Assembly (NCBI GenBank): GCA_030998015.1 | Contig: JARWMV010000232.1 | Location: 558,001-622,000, forward strand | DNA length: 64,000 nt | DNA from: Ceratorhiza oryzae-sativae | Taxonomy: Eukaryota > Basidiomycota > Agaricomycetes > Cantharellales > Ceratobasidiaceae | Direction of reading: 5' to 3' | The notes under the pieces: model-generated | The model's database searches: none | What the model saw: only the letters and a program-made list of their open reading frames with translations | Told to the model about the DNA's origin: nothing | Part shown: in pieces, positions 23,014 to 35,162 of the stretch | Layout of the letters: every line of letters begins with the position of its first letter | How positions within the stretch are numbered: the stretch's first letter is position 1 | Position numbers and translations under genes: made by a program

Positions 23014-24066
23014 CGTAAGAGAAACACGAGGTGAAGAAGATAAGCGGTCTGGACAGGATGGGAAGGCGAATGAGCGGTGGAGCAAAATGGGCACGGAATT
23101 TGGACGCTCACATGTCAGAAACCGAGGCTCGAAGCGGAACACGGCTCAGCGCCCGAATGGTGAATTTCACTGGTGTGGCCAATATATGTTGATCGTCCAG
23201 GTGGAGTAGTGGGATAGTGTCGACAGGGGGAGGGAGCACACCGTGAATATATGGCAGACGGCCGGTCAATGTCAGGTGTATCGAATGAAGGGCAGGGAGC
23301 GAGGTGGGGCAGGGAGGGGCGATCCGTGGGCGACAAGCACCAAGTGTTGTATCATCCCACCAAGCCGAGGAACCGCAGCCCGTATGTTCTGAAAAACAAT
23401 ATGGAAACTCACCGGACAGTATACAAACTCGCCCCCGTCACCCGTTGAGCCAGCGCCGACAGAATATAGTACCAGGGCGTTACCGGCGCTCTGGCCAAGG
23501 CAATGTGTGTAAGTGGGTAGTGGAGTATACACAAGTGTGGTTGTCCAGGTGGGCGCCGGACAAAAGGCAGTATAGACTATGTACGCGGCAGAAGAGGGGG
23601 AGAACAACTCGACTGAGAGGAGGCGAACCAATCCGATCAATCCCCGATTTCAAATTCTGTGAGGTGATCTGCGACCAGCCTCCATCAAAACAACATTTCT
23701 CCTGGCGTTTGCAGATGTGTGTGGCCTCTTTCCACAAGACAACGCGCAGCGCAATCCGAAGATACATTATGGTATATTTCCCCCCTACACAATGCACTGT
23801 CTACAGCATTTCAAATCGCGTCGAAGGCACAGGCCCAGCTGCACCATTGCTTCCTTCGGGGTTGCCTTCCTCACGCATTCAACCGGCAGCGGCACACCCG
23901 CTTTGGGCGTGGTGTGCTCTTCCTCGGCCTCCGTACGCCACCCACACCGGCCGAGTCTACACAAGCGAACTCATTGGTAAGCACGTCGGTGAAATGCCAC
24001 TGATGAACGTGAAGACCAAACACACCCTGAAATAATTCACGCAACTAACCACCCAGCGCTCGCTCG
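23014..24066. other. intergenic, G-alpha promoter region
   Basis: A plus-strand open frame (about 23304-24035) crosses this stretch but has no splice support, no recognisable domain and an odd, Arg/Pro/His-heavy composition, so I do not call it. It lies between the starts and ends of two minus-strand genes. Confidence 0.4.
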
Positions 24067-24769
24067 TCAGCTATCAGCCTTTTTGCCATCGGGAGTTTCG
24101 AGATCGCTCAGCATCAAATGGAGCGCGCCCCCGACTTGGACATGGAGTCTTTCTGCGACGCCACAATATCACTGTTTATCAGTCACGTATAGTTGTACAA
24201 GGCACACCAAAGCATACGCACCAGCACGGGCAAGGGCCAGTTTGTATTCTTCGTTCGCGAGTTTCATCTCTGTCTCCAACGACAAGAGTCTTGCCGCCTA
24301 ACCCGCACCACGTCAGGGAACGTTGCCCATAATACAAACGAAATATCATATACCTGCTCAGCCTCGGGTTCGGGTGGCGGCAACGATTTGATCAGAAACT
24401 CGATCTGTTTGGCTTTGGTAATCAGGTCGTTGACGAGTTCTCGTTTATTGGCTGCAGTTATATGAATAAGATAGTATTAGTTCCCGCCTCAAACAGGCTC
24501 ACACACGACGCGTACCTTCAAACACATCAGGTGGATCCTCCCGCTCGGGCGGTCTAGTAACGGTGACAGGAATATCTGGGTTGACCTGTCTGAATGAATT
24601 GCGCGTGACGAGATACACAACGCTGTTGCTCATAATAGTCAAAAGCTAAAACCAGTTGCTTATTCTTGGACACGATGGCAAGAGAGGCAGCACCTACGGA
24701 TTCGATCGCGTCATGCAACTGAGTGAGTTTGTCCATGTCCGCGGTGAGCTCTTTGTGCAGCTCAGGCAT
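24067..24769 (-). CDS. MED21: Mediator subunit 21 (MED21/SRB7)
   Basis: ATG 24769. Exons splice to MPELHKELTADMDKLTQLHD, then TIMSNSVVYLVTRNSF, VTVTRPPEREDPPDVFE, ANKRELVNDLITKAKQIEFL, IKSLPPPEPEAEQ, LETEMKLANEEYKLALARA and a final segment ending DLETPDGKKADS (stop 24067). The order (short N-terminal helix with DKLTQLxD, central RELVxDLxxKAKQIExLIxSLP, C-terminal coiled coil) is diagnostic for MED21, which dimerises with MED7 in the Mediator middle module and links RNA polymerase II to activators. Length about 165 residues fits the family. Introns are 50-75 nt. The gene is divergent from phosphatidylserine decarboxylase (starts 365 bp apart). Confidence 0.88.
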
Positions 24770-25134
24770 TTTACTTCGGACAGCCCTGCACCCGCTGTGT
24801 GTCCAGGCGTTCTCGGTTGGCGCAGTTGTGTGTTTGTCCAGTGGGTTAATCGGGTCGACTTGGAGGTGTGTGTTCGGCACGTGATGGCGCCTGATTCCGT
24901 TTCCCTTGTTGTCGCCCTGGCTATCCCAACTTTGACGTCCTATCGATCGCGATCTATACATAGTCGACAGCATGCTATTTTTTTCAGCCATGCCAGAGAT
25001 AATGACGTCAATTCTCGAGTACTCGCCCTGGAGCTCACTCATCGCCTGATAAAGCTCAACCCCCCCTCGAACAAACCAAGGATTCGTACCTCAGACTTCT
25101 TCATCAACCCTGCTGTTGTCTCTCCCTCGTGATC
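24770..25134. promoter_or_regulatory. divergent promoter region MED21 / PSD
   Basis: 365 bp between two start codons pointing outward. A TGACGTCA CRE core occurs inside it at about 25002-25009, similar to the site at 13098-13113. Also a CACGTG E-box at about 24878. Confidence 0.4.
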
Positions 25135-26864
25135 ATGGCAGTCATCGACCTAGTAAATAAAGTTCGAGGCGTCCTCGAACACTCCAACTCGGCTTCGAGC
25201 TCGAACTCAAACGATGCGGAGCCCTCAGCCGAGAAGAAACAGGCTAAGGAGCGCCACAACAAACTAGTTCAGACACTCGAGTCTTTTGTTGGTAACTCGG
25301 ACAAGGCAACGCAACCAGGCGCTGAGTCTAGTACCAGTACGTAGGGCGTCAATCACAATATCTCATTCCGGTAACTCGTATCGCTTTGCCTTGTTAGTTC
25401 AACATAGCGCCATCGCCCCCGCACGGCTAGCCGCCAAACATGAATGGTTTCGTGCGTTTTATTCGGACGATGAATTGGACAGTGTATGTAATGGTCATCC
25501 CGCCGTTGTCACAGATCTAACATGAATTTCGAACGAAAAAAAAAGCTTTTTGCGGCTGAGCATATGGGTAAGCAAGTTTATGCATGTTTCAACGCTCTTC
25601 TGATGTTAGATGTACAGGGAACTATGTCATAAACCGAGCAACGGGCGAAAAGTTTTTCGAAGACATGCCCATCTATGTGCGCATCGGCATGCATATTCTT
25701 TTCAATCAATCGTATCTTTCGGTGCGTTGTATGCCCCCTGCTATTTTTCTTTAGGAATAACATTCGACCCAGCAAACTATCCTGGGTGAAAAACCAATTG
25801 ACAAACTATTGGAAGAGCAATCGGTCAGACGTGCGTCCAAAGCGCGATCAAAAGTCGTCACCTTGATTACTCACACACCTTGCAGAGGGCGAGATCTACG
25901 ACCGAGTCGACCCCGGCGTGGTTCAGCCGCATATTCAATCCTTTATTGAGACGTACGAGATTGATACGACTAACCTCCTCCAACCGGACCTAAAAGCGTA
26001 TAAGGCACGGCATCCGACCACGCGGCGAACACGCATATGGCTCACTCCATAGATTCCAGACTTTTAACGAATTCTTTGCACGGAAATTGAAACCAGAGGC
26101 TCGTCCCATTACTGCGCCCAATGACCCGCACGTCATTACCTCATTGGCGGACTGTCGGCTCACCGTATGGAATAACGTTGCTACTGCTACCAAAGTGTGG
26201 TAAGTACGGCTCCCAATAGTCGTTCCCAGCTCCGACAGAGCCATCGCTCCACTCCACAGGGTCAAAGGCAAACACTTTACTATCCCGGAGCTCCTTGGGG
26301 ATACATCACCGGCCGATTCAAAGTTTGGAGCTAACCCATCCCTGGCGATCTTCCGGCTCGCTCCCGCAGACTACCATCGTTTCCATAGTCCATGTACTGG
26401 GGTGCTTGGTGCACCCGTACCCAAACCCGGAACGTACTATACGGTTGTACGTAGTCCCTCGTGAATTTCCCAACGCCACCCCCGAGCTTATTTTGGATCC
26501 TTGATGTTAGAACCCGCAAGCTGTGAACACGTCATTGGACGTTTTCACCGCAAATAGGCGTGACGTGCGCATACTCGAGTCGGATATTCCATCTGCTTCG
26601 GGGCTGACGGTTCCTGTGGCTATTGTCGCCATCGGCGCCATGCTTGTGGGATCTGTCAACTGGAGTAATCCGGCAGCAGGCACCAGGGTAGCCAAGGGGG
26701 AAGACATTGGCTGGTTCCAGTACGGAGGTAGCACGGTGATTGCAGTGTTCCCCGGCGACAGAATCAAGTGGGACGACGACCTGGTTTCTGCAAGCGAACA
26801 AGGAATCGAGGTCCTGGTACGTGTGGGCGAGAAGATCGGTCAGGCGGTTGGTCCCACGGCATGA
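25135..26864 (+). CDS. PSD: phosphatidylserine decarboxylase proenzyme
   Basis: ATG 25135 (MAVIDLVNKVRGVLEHSNSA); exon 1 ends 25336 at a GTACGT donor. Further exons give SAIAPARLAAKHEWFRAFY, GNYVINRATGEKFFEDMPIY, VRIGMHILFN, DTTNLLQPDLKAYKTFNEFF, ARKLKPEARPI, LADCRLTVW, VKGKHFTIPELLGD, FRLAPADYHRFHSP, VLGAPVPKPGTYYTVNP, LVGSVNWS and near the C-terminus GWFQYGGSTVIAVF. GGST is the self-cleavage motif whose Ser becomes the pyruvoyl prosthetic group of the small alpha chain. The enzyme converts phosphatidylserine to phosphatidylethanolamine. There is no obvious mitochondrial presequence or N-terminal membrane helix and no C2 domain, so it resembles soluble/endomembrane fungal PSD-like enzymes rather than Psd1. 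It converges on the FAD oxidoreductase, stops 238 bp apart. Confidence 0.9.
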
Positions 26865-27102
26865 AGCCGAATTCAATAAGCGTGTAACAGTTTAATGTGA
26901 GCAATTAATAAAACGTATGCCGACGTTTGAAGCGATGCCTAAATAGCTGTTCTGTGAAGCAAAATTTGTCACGAATGCTTCGTGTTGACCTGACTTTTAC
27001 GGGTACAAGCAAGCATATATTCATCACAAGCAAACGTATTTGTAGGATCAGCAAGAAGATACATTGTACAGGAGTGATAACACATCCGATCTAATGCGTG
27101 GA

Positions 27103-28703
27103 TTAGTTGACGTATTTGTTATATAGCATATACGCCACGGGTACTGCAAGAAGACCAATGGTCCAAACCGCAGTACTACTTCCCGAGCTCGCCGCCGTCT
27201 CTTTGTAGCCAAGAATCCCACGCATAGCGTCGATGAATAGGTGGCTAGACTTCAACTTGCTTGCTATCCAGTCGCCCAGGACAATTCCGCCAGCAAATGG
27301 CACAGCGCCGCGCCCGCCTTTCGGCCCAAGTGTGACAACAATCATCTCGGGCTTGCCGCCGTAAGGGGTAGATTTGCCTCCATTGATCGCGGCAAGAATA
27401 TTCCCGGCAACAATAGGGGCATGGCCACTCGATGCTTTGAACACCATCTATAAGGTTGTGGTCAATATGATGCAGGGACGAGCCGAGATATCAGAACCAC
27501 CTTTTGCTCCGGCCATTCAATTATATCACCGATTGCCCAGACATTTTGTGCACCAGAGGAGAGCTTGACCCGGAGTTCGGGGGTGACTCCGACTGTGCCG
27601 CTACTAGTAAGTGCACCCGGGTCTAGAGTGCGTACCACCTCAGCTGAAAGATGGGGCCTCCGTAAATATCCATACACATGTCCATCAGCCCTGGCACTCA
27701 CTGTTAGGTTTACCACCAATCGCGACAATCTGGTGAGAGGTATGTTAGAACATTGCATGGAAAAAATATTCAGGGCTCACTATCATGTCTGTCCGGATTC
27801 GTTCGCCGGCCTCGGTGGTCACATAGCCGTTCTCGGGAACAGCCTCTGCGGAGATGCGGTCGCCAAGTACGACCTTGGCCCCCATCTTTGTAACCCCGTC
27901 CAACAGTGACTTGCGGTATTTCGCCGGGTACGTCTTATTCAAAAGTTCTTTCTGGGCGTGGATCAAAGTAATATTCTTTTCGGGTGCGTAATGGCGCAGT
28001 TCGCCGGCGTATTCTGAGAGGTCGCCGGGTCAGTAATACCGCCTTCAACATTTTGGTCAGCATAAAGGGTGAAGCCTACCCAATCCCACAGCACCACCCC
28101 CGATTATCAGTATATTCTCGGCGGCGGATAGTTGTTTCCTGAACGCTCTGAAGCTCTCGATCGCCTCAGACCTCGAGTTGGGCAAATCCAGAGCACCCTT
28201 CCACAAACTCCCTGTCGCCAGGACGAGGTGCTCGTAAGGGATGGATTCGCCAGACTGGGTGATAACCACATCTGGGTTGATCTCTTTGGCAGCAGAGTGC
28301 ACAATCCGAACCTCGGGGCCGACAGCTCGGTCAAAGGGGATCAAGGCCCGCTCTTCTATCGAGCCTTCGGCGGTAACGGTCGGACGCTATAATACAGGTG
28401 TATCAGAAAAATATGTATAATTTGAAAAGGGTCAAACTTACGATTAAGCCGGGAAAATGGGCGTAATAGTCACGTTGCTCAATGATGACTGTATGGTGTA
28501 TTGAGTTGAAGGATTAAAGAAGTTATAAGATGTTACAATACCGATTTGGTGAGTCGATAGGTTTAACCCTTTCTGTAAAGCCTTCACTAGGGCAACACCA
28601 GCGCCTCCGCTGTGTAGATATGATAAAATATGCCAACGAGAAACATGATTTTGTGAAAACATACTCACAAACCAACAACCACGATATTCTTCTTGTCAGA
28701 CAT
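27103..28703 (-). CDS. FSP1/AIF-like FAD-dependent NAD(P)H oxidoreductase, tail-anchored
   Basis: ATG 28703 starts MSDKKNIVVVGFGGAGVALV, a classic GxGxxG Rossmann FAD site at the extreme N-terminus. A second Rossmann motif (ENILIIGGGAVG) marks NAD(P)H binding. Later come KTYPAKYRKSLLDGV, ENGYVTTEAGERIRTDMIV and the FAD-ribityl motif NVWAIGDIIEWPEQK. After GRGAVPFAGGIVLGDWIAS, the last 25 residues form a hydrophobic helix (AVWTIGLLAVPVAYMLY) with NKYVN at the very end, suggesting a C-terminal membrane anchor. The layout fits the AMID/FSP1 (AIFM2) branch of pyridine nucleotide-disulfide oxidoreductases, which reduce quinones; fungal members are linked to oxidative stress. No N-terminal mitochondrial presequence. 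About 370 residues over several short-intron exons. Confidence 0.85.
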
Positions 28704-31355
28704 TCCCTTGTAGACCCCACAAGATAGAGACCAAGAGGAAGTGGATTTGAAGACGAATTTATGTCGTTGGGTCGAATGGATGCGAATGTGGTTTTGCCAT
28801 TCTCTGGGCTACATTTATACATAGGTTGACTGATTGGGTGGACTAAGCAGATTGGACGCTGACCAATTTCGATCAAGGCTGACTTGAAAGCGATGACAAG
28901 ACGGCATGACGCCCGATGCGGCCACGGTGTCCGCGTATGCTGGCCGGCGTGTACTGTCATGGTAGTGCTCGATAGGGGTATCACCGGTGCAGCAATCTCA
29001 ATTCACAATCAATCGCTTTTAATTCAATGCGCCGAGGCACGGCCCTCTCGGCCGAGAGCGATGTGTATGCGCGGGGCAAACGTAAGTCTCAAATTCACCT
29101 TCTGTAGCCAAGTACGCGGCTTCGGCCAACTCTATAGCTGGAGTGGGACGGTTCAATTGCGAAGAAACCAGCCGTTAGTTCCATCATGCTATAAACCATG
29201 CGCTTGCTCATGCTCAGCTCCCCGAATACCCGCCCCAAACTCGGCAGCCAAAGCCTTAAATATAAAGACTGGTATTACAAGTCATGAGCACGTATAACCC
29301 CACAAGCTTATCACAATCAATCATGTGCTATATAAAAGCTGTTTGACGCATTGTTATTTTTGATGTTCACATCAATAGAAATGCTCATCATCCTGATCCT
29401 GATGTACTATTGCCGGGGAAACCAATTGCAAGGGCGAGGGCAGTATCTTCATCGCGAAGCCAAATACATATTACTTATATGAAAAAGTGTGAATGTAAGA
29501 GTGAATTGATGGGGTACAAGGGGCCCCTAGAGCCATTGTTTATACCCTACTAATACTAGTGATATATAATAAACGGTGTTACGAAGTACTGCGCATATAC
29601 AATTGAATCAATTACTGACTCGATTCATGGCTCGCCCTCGCACATTCTACAGATTACACGGATGTTTAACATATTTGCGCCTTATGTCTTCCATTTTGGG
29701 GTCTCCATCTTTCCTATTGTCCGGACGCACCACAAGACTCGCTGGTTGATACACAGCCTACTGTTGTTGTGATGATGGCGCTTAAGCGCCGCCCGATATG
29801 TAGTGTGTAGTTGTTCATGTCTGATGTATTGCCTCGTATCTTATCTACAGTAGTATAGTTATACGGACATTGCATAGTATATAACCACCTATTTACAACG
29901 GCTTGTACTGTACTCCTTCTATCTATCTATTTATTTTATTGCGCATTTATTCAACATTTCTCTCGCAAATGCCCACTCACCGGTTCAAACATATACTTGT
30001 AGTAGGATTAAAAGAACTATTGGGGAACCATTGTTAGTATGATGCCCATCGGGGGAAACGCAAACTCTAGAAAAGAGTCGCAGGCTATTTTCTGCCCTTT
30101 CTAACTCTTTGTACTCTTAGATACTCTCTTAGAGAGCTGGGGAACCACTTCGACTTTAGGCTCAACTATATGTAATTCCAGCCTGGTCATGGACTAAAGC
30201 TCATTTATTATTGATCTATCCACGCAACTAGCCAGCAGATTTGCACTCCCCCTTCGGAAAGGCTACTAAATGCTATACGAAACGCTATTGGCAGTCAACA
30301 AGTTGGCCCGGGAGGTTAGAACACTCCTTCCTTCAAGTATCTGAACGGCAAATCCACTACAAGTAGTTGGCTTCACTCCTTAACAGAGCAAGCAGGCTGT
30401 TTTCTCTTTTCTCGCTTTAAGTAAGGTGGCAAAAGAGTCAGGCCTTCCCTTCGATGTAAGCTGCCGTAAGCACCAGGTTTGCTGTCTCACGACCTAACCC
30501 TGAGAATTCTGATAGTTGCTGTGGTTTCTGCCTTCACACGAAACGTATCTCCAGACGTGCCCCTCTGTTACGTTTGTTCAGCTAGCTCTATACGTGTAGC
30601 ATTATGAACCAGGATTAGTACTTAGGCGCCCCATCCTTATCTTCGCCAAGGCCATAAATATTTCTAATATTCCTACACGCTACGTGCCTGATGTTGCGTT
30701 TTGTCTATATTTTCGTTGATCCCCGTTGAAGTCTGCCTCGCGTATCCAGTTAGAATGCCCTTGCTATAAGGCTCCTCAGGATCTTACCCGTGACCCGGCG
30801 TGATTATCGAATGTCTCAGCGAAATCAAGCCGGCTTCACAGCCGGATCTTTGACGAATAATTTACCGTTGCCCCTGACCCCGAATGTGAGGAGGAGAAAG
30901 GTACGTACCAATAGCCGGGTTGTGCATGGCATATGCGCAAAAGCCGGAGCTGACCGGTTAAACTAGGCAATTTGTCCGCACGTGAGCTTGCCGTTATTTT
31001 CCCCATCTTTGTTATAGGCGCTACTTGGTAGGTATTTTTGGCGTCGGGGTGAACGTTAGTACTGACCATCCACGACAGGGCTAGAATTGTTCGTTGACGA
31101 CATGGCCGACAGGGCTAGAAGAACCTCGGGGAAGAAGAAGCACTTGTCACCCAAGCCCACATGAGCGCTTCGCGATGGCCGAGGGACATCAATGATGTGA
31201 ATAAAAGAAACCTCGTCAGTGTCTGGTTCGTTGTCCTCTTCCACCGCAAACGCAGCACCTTCTCCCCCACATTCTTTTCAGCCTTGTTAACCGCCTTCAT
31301 TTTTTTTTTCTTTCGAACACCAAATTACTCGCTCTTGTAATTGGTCCTCTGTGCG
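28704..31355. other. gene desert, stop-rich
   Basis: 2.65 kb without a recognisable gene. From about 29300 to 30830 no open frame of 60 codons exists in any frame, although the base composition is only moderately AT-rich. An LTR-like patch is noted at 29765-29955. The last 500 bp are the PL8-1 promoter side, with a T-run at 31301-31310. Confidence 0.5.
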
Positions 31356-34140
31356 ATGATAGGCAAATTCGTTGTCCCCCTAACGACTGCCGCCTTGCTT
31401 GGAGTGCGACTTTCTCTGGCAGATGATATCCAAACAATTTATGAACGTCGACTGCCATTCGCTGTTGCAAACAGCAATAGCTCTGCTTCCGTCGTTCAGA
31501 ACTCGTGAGTACCAGTAGTTGACGCCCATCTCCAGATTGATTGATTGATTGATTTTTTTTGACAGCTTGGACACCATCCGCGCCAACGGCACCTGGGCCA
31601 GCGTGAACTATGCTACCGGATGCGATGCTCGACGTGCCAACTGGCCTGCTGCAGACCATTGGTCTTTGCGTATTTTCCCGATGGCGGCTGCGTATCATGG
31701 CGGCGTCGATGGGGCGGATCAATATGTCGGGAATCCTGAGCTTCGATCCGCCATAGGCAAAGCCATGGGGTACTGGTTCGCCAACGACTTCAGCACAATC
31801 GGCAACGGTGCGTGCATGGACGGCGGCGGAAAAGCAGGCGACAAATGCCCATGCGGAACACCCGGTTTGTGGAACACTAATTGGTTCAGGTGAGTCCGAC
31901 ATTTTGTTTCCATCCATCAGTCCCGAATTAAAACGCATTATTGTTCAGCAATGTAATTCTCGTTCCCAAGGTCGTTGGGCAAGTTTGCCTGCTTCTACGG
32001 GATGAACTTACCCCTACTGAGCTCGGTAACTGCACGCTGATCACGGCTCGCGCATACACACCATTCTATCGCAATCCCCAACCCGACTATGTCAGCGGCG
32101 CGAACATTCTCGACATTGCTTCGATTGGTATTTCTGCCGGACTGCTTGAGAACAACCGCACCGGCAATGCCAGTCGCATCAACGATGCATATGAACGACT
32201 GCACCGCGAGGTCCGTCACAATACCCATTCTTTGTGAAAAGTATTCATATTTACTCCCCTTAGATCGTGATTCATCCTGAGGATCTGGTCGATGGTATCA
32301 AGCCGGATGGGTCGTTCCAACAACATATTGGTATTATCTACGATGGTGAGTTTTACATAGGTTCCGATTTCTGGTACTCACCACTTGCAAATAGGGAACT
32401 ATGGAAAAGACTTGTAAGTATTTGACTCTGAAACACATCCCCCTCATTCACTTATGCTTCCTTAGCTCGAATGCTATCCTTCAAACGGACAGAGGCTGTG
32501 GGGACCCAATACGAAGGTGACCAAGCAGTCAAGGATGCCTTTGGGACGCACATCGGAGGCACGCAATGGACGACGTTCGCCAATGCCGTGGCAAAGGTGG
32601 TCCACTGGGATTTCGTAAGAATCATGTTTGGCCATTCTTGGAACCATTATTCATATTGCACCACAGAGCGTTCTTGGTCGTATGATCACTTTCCCCGTGG
32701 CCGAAACACTGCAGTGAGTTTAATTAAATCTGTCTTGCTGCAGCGGCCATGTTAATACCAGCGCCAGAGCCACTGCTAGCCTCAAGATGAACCTTACTCA
32801 AGTATTGGCTCTGGGAAATGCCTGGAATCAGCCTGATTTAATTCGTTTCGGGTCCGACCTGGCCGACCCCAACCCTAAGACTGCTAATTCAGGACGTTTG
32901 GTCGGCAACCGTATGTTCTGGAACTCGGATTATATGGTGAGCCAAAAACTACTATCCGTGATACTGCTTCTGATTCTCTTGTTAGGTCCATCGTACAAGG
33001 AGCACTGTGACAACCGTCAGGATGCTCTCAAATCGTACTGCCACTTCCGAGTGCGTTAACTCTCAGAATCCGTATTCATTCCATCTGGCGGACGGAGCCG
33101 TCTACACCTACACTACGGGCGCAGAATACGAGGATATGTATGCGACGTTCGACTGGAACCTGGTTCCTGGTTCGACCACGGACTACGGAAATACTCCTCT
33201 CAACTGCAGCCAGGCAAAGGTATATGGCAAAAATACGTATGCTGGTGGGGCGTCTACCGGTGACATCGGTATTGCGGCCATGCGGTATATCAACCCTCTC
33301 ACTGGTGCTTTCTCCTTCAACAAGGCGTACTTCTTCTTCGAGGACAACGTCCAACACGTGCTTGTCAATAGCATCAACTCCGCTTCCTCTGCGCCCGTCT
33401 TTTCTATCCTCGACCAGCGCTTGCGAAATGGAGAGATCGTCCTCGACGGCGAGTCTGTCAAGAGCGGCAACTATTGCGACGTCGATAGCTTGTGGCACGC
33501 GGGTACCGGCTACGCCTTCCCACCAAACCAAGGAACAGAGGTATCCGTGGACGCAGAGCAGAAAACAGGCAGCTGGCAAGCAATTGGTACTAGCACGCAG
33601 CCGCCGTACACCAAGGACATGTTCTCTGCCTGGATTGTGCATGATTCCAGTAATCTGACTCAACCCATCGAGTACTCGGTTTTCCCTCATACCCGCGACA
33701 ATCAGGACTTCGAGGAGAAGGCTGAGCGTTGCACCCCTCAAACTGTTGCGAACACTGAAGTTGTCAGCGCTGCTGTCGACTCGACTCGCCGTGCACTGGG
33801 CGCCGCGTTCTGGAAGTCTGGGGGTGGCGTCTTGTACGTACCACAGATGGGAATCACCATTACCGTCGATCAGCCTTGCACTTTCATGCTGAAGCTGACG
33901 GGCAAAGGAAGTTCGAGCGGAGAGCTGAGTCTTTCTGATCCCACGCACCAGAACAATGCGATCAACGTACGCATTACCTGGGTTGCAAGGGGGCATCGCC
34001 GAAGTGAGGGTTGCATCGGAGACCACTGTTACACTCGGAGGGACAACGCTAACCCAGCAGAATCGACACTCACTTTCCAGCTGCCGGCGGGAGGTCTCGC
34101 CGGGTCGACGGTGACGCAGAAGTTCAACAAGAGCCACTAG
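31356..34140 (+). CDS. secreted polysaccharide lyase family 8 (PL8-1)
   Basis: ATG 31356: MIGKFVVPLTTAALLGVRLSLA is a signal peptide, followed by DDIQTIYERRLPFAVA. About ten exons. The alpha/alpha-toroid part contains WASVNYATGCDARRANWPAA, PMAAAYHGG, CPCGTPGLWNTNWFSNVILV (the Asn/aromatic substrate patch), LTPTELGNCTLITARAY and GIKPDGSFQQHIGIIYDGNY, where the catalytic His (QH) and Tyr (NYG) are intact. SVLGRMITFP and MFWNSDYMVHRTRS carry the family's Arg residues. The beta-sandwich part begins MLSNRTATSECVNSQNP and contains EYEDMYATFDWNLVPGSTTD, ending LPAGGLAGSTVTQKF. PL8 enzymes cleave uronic-acid polymers such as hyaluronan, chondroitin and xanthan by beta-elimination; the substrate here is unknown. 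A paralogue of the genes at 39815 and 47359, closest to the latter by C-terminal motifs. Confidence 0.92.
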
Positions 34141-35162
34141 ATGGCTGGCTTAATGGATTATTAGGTCGTGTTGGATCTTCTGTTTTGTTTTCTATTTCCG
34201 TGGGACACTTTCTGGGCTCCGAAACTCCACATTTTCTTTTAATCTTATGTGCATACATCCGTGCGTAGTGTGGTTGTTGTTGTGCACCTGTAGTTGCTTT
34301 GTGTACAATCCACATTCATTATCCTCGTATCATACTTGGGCTGCTTGCCGCTTAGGTCAAAGGATCGAGGAATAGAAACATTTGAGATCCGGCTATATGA
34401 GAGTGCCTCAACCCAGGATCGTCGCCTCCGTCTGAGTTCAGCCAACCGTCTGCAGAGGGACCAAAGGCACGCTTCGGACACCTCTGGCGTTAGTCCTGAC
34501 TCTCTGAACAGGTGCTATCAAATTGGGTTCTCGAAAATGATTCCCAAATATAAGCGTCGGAGAACGCAGAGTCCTACATATAATATAACCTTCCTTCATG
34601 AGATTGCTCCAGAAAATATATTGTAAACAAGCGATTTGACTTGATGGGAGGGGGCATGTCATTGGAATTGCGGAAACTCAAGAATGGAGTCGACGTGAAG
34701 CCAAAGACGAGATTACCGCATTCTTGTTTGTCATTCAACAAATCTCCAAGTAACAGGTACGCGACCGCGAGCCTCAAAGATTGAACGTGTCTATAGAATT
34801 GGGACGGATGTATAGAGGGTAAGGCAAACCACAGATGTATTTTATCATACGCGTTGAAGTGGATCCCCCTGCCCGGCTAGCGTGTTAAAAGTTTGCTGTA
34901 TTTGAAACCTTGTCTGCCATGGTCCTAAATAAATTATCGTGACCAAAATAAGCCGACTTGATACAAACCCATTCAACCAGGAAAACGCAATGCAGTATGA
35001 TTTCACTAATATAGCAAATAGGCCGATTCACTCGACATATCATTGATGACTTTATGCATGCTATAGTGCTCGACGCGGGATGGGGCACTATGGAATAGGA
35101 ATTCATTCCCCCCCTATTACTACACGCGTCAGGTGGGAGTTGATGCGTTTCTGCTGCTTTAT
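34141..35162. other. intergenic, no gene supported
   Basis: PL8-1 3' flank. Short AT-rich open frames without splice partners or recognisable motifs. Confidence 0.4.

Noticed and set aside
23304..24035. 243-codon plus-strand frame
   Set aside because: No domain, odd Arg/Pro/His composition, no splice or start context; lies in the G-alpha promoter region.
33076..34137. 353-codon minus-strand frame
   Set aside because: Exact antisense of the last PL8-1 exon.
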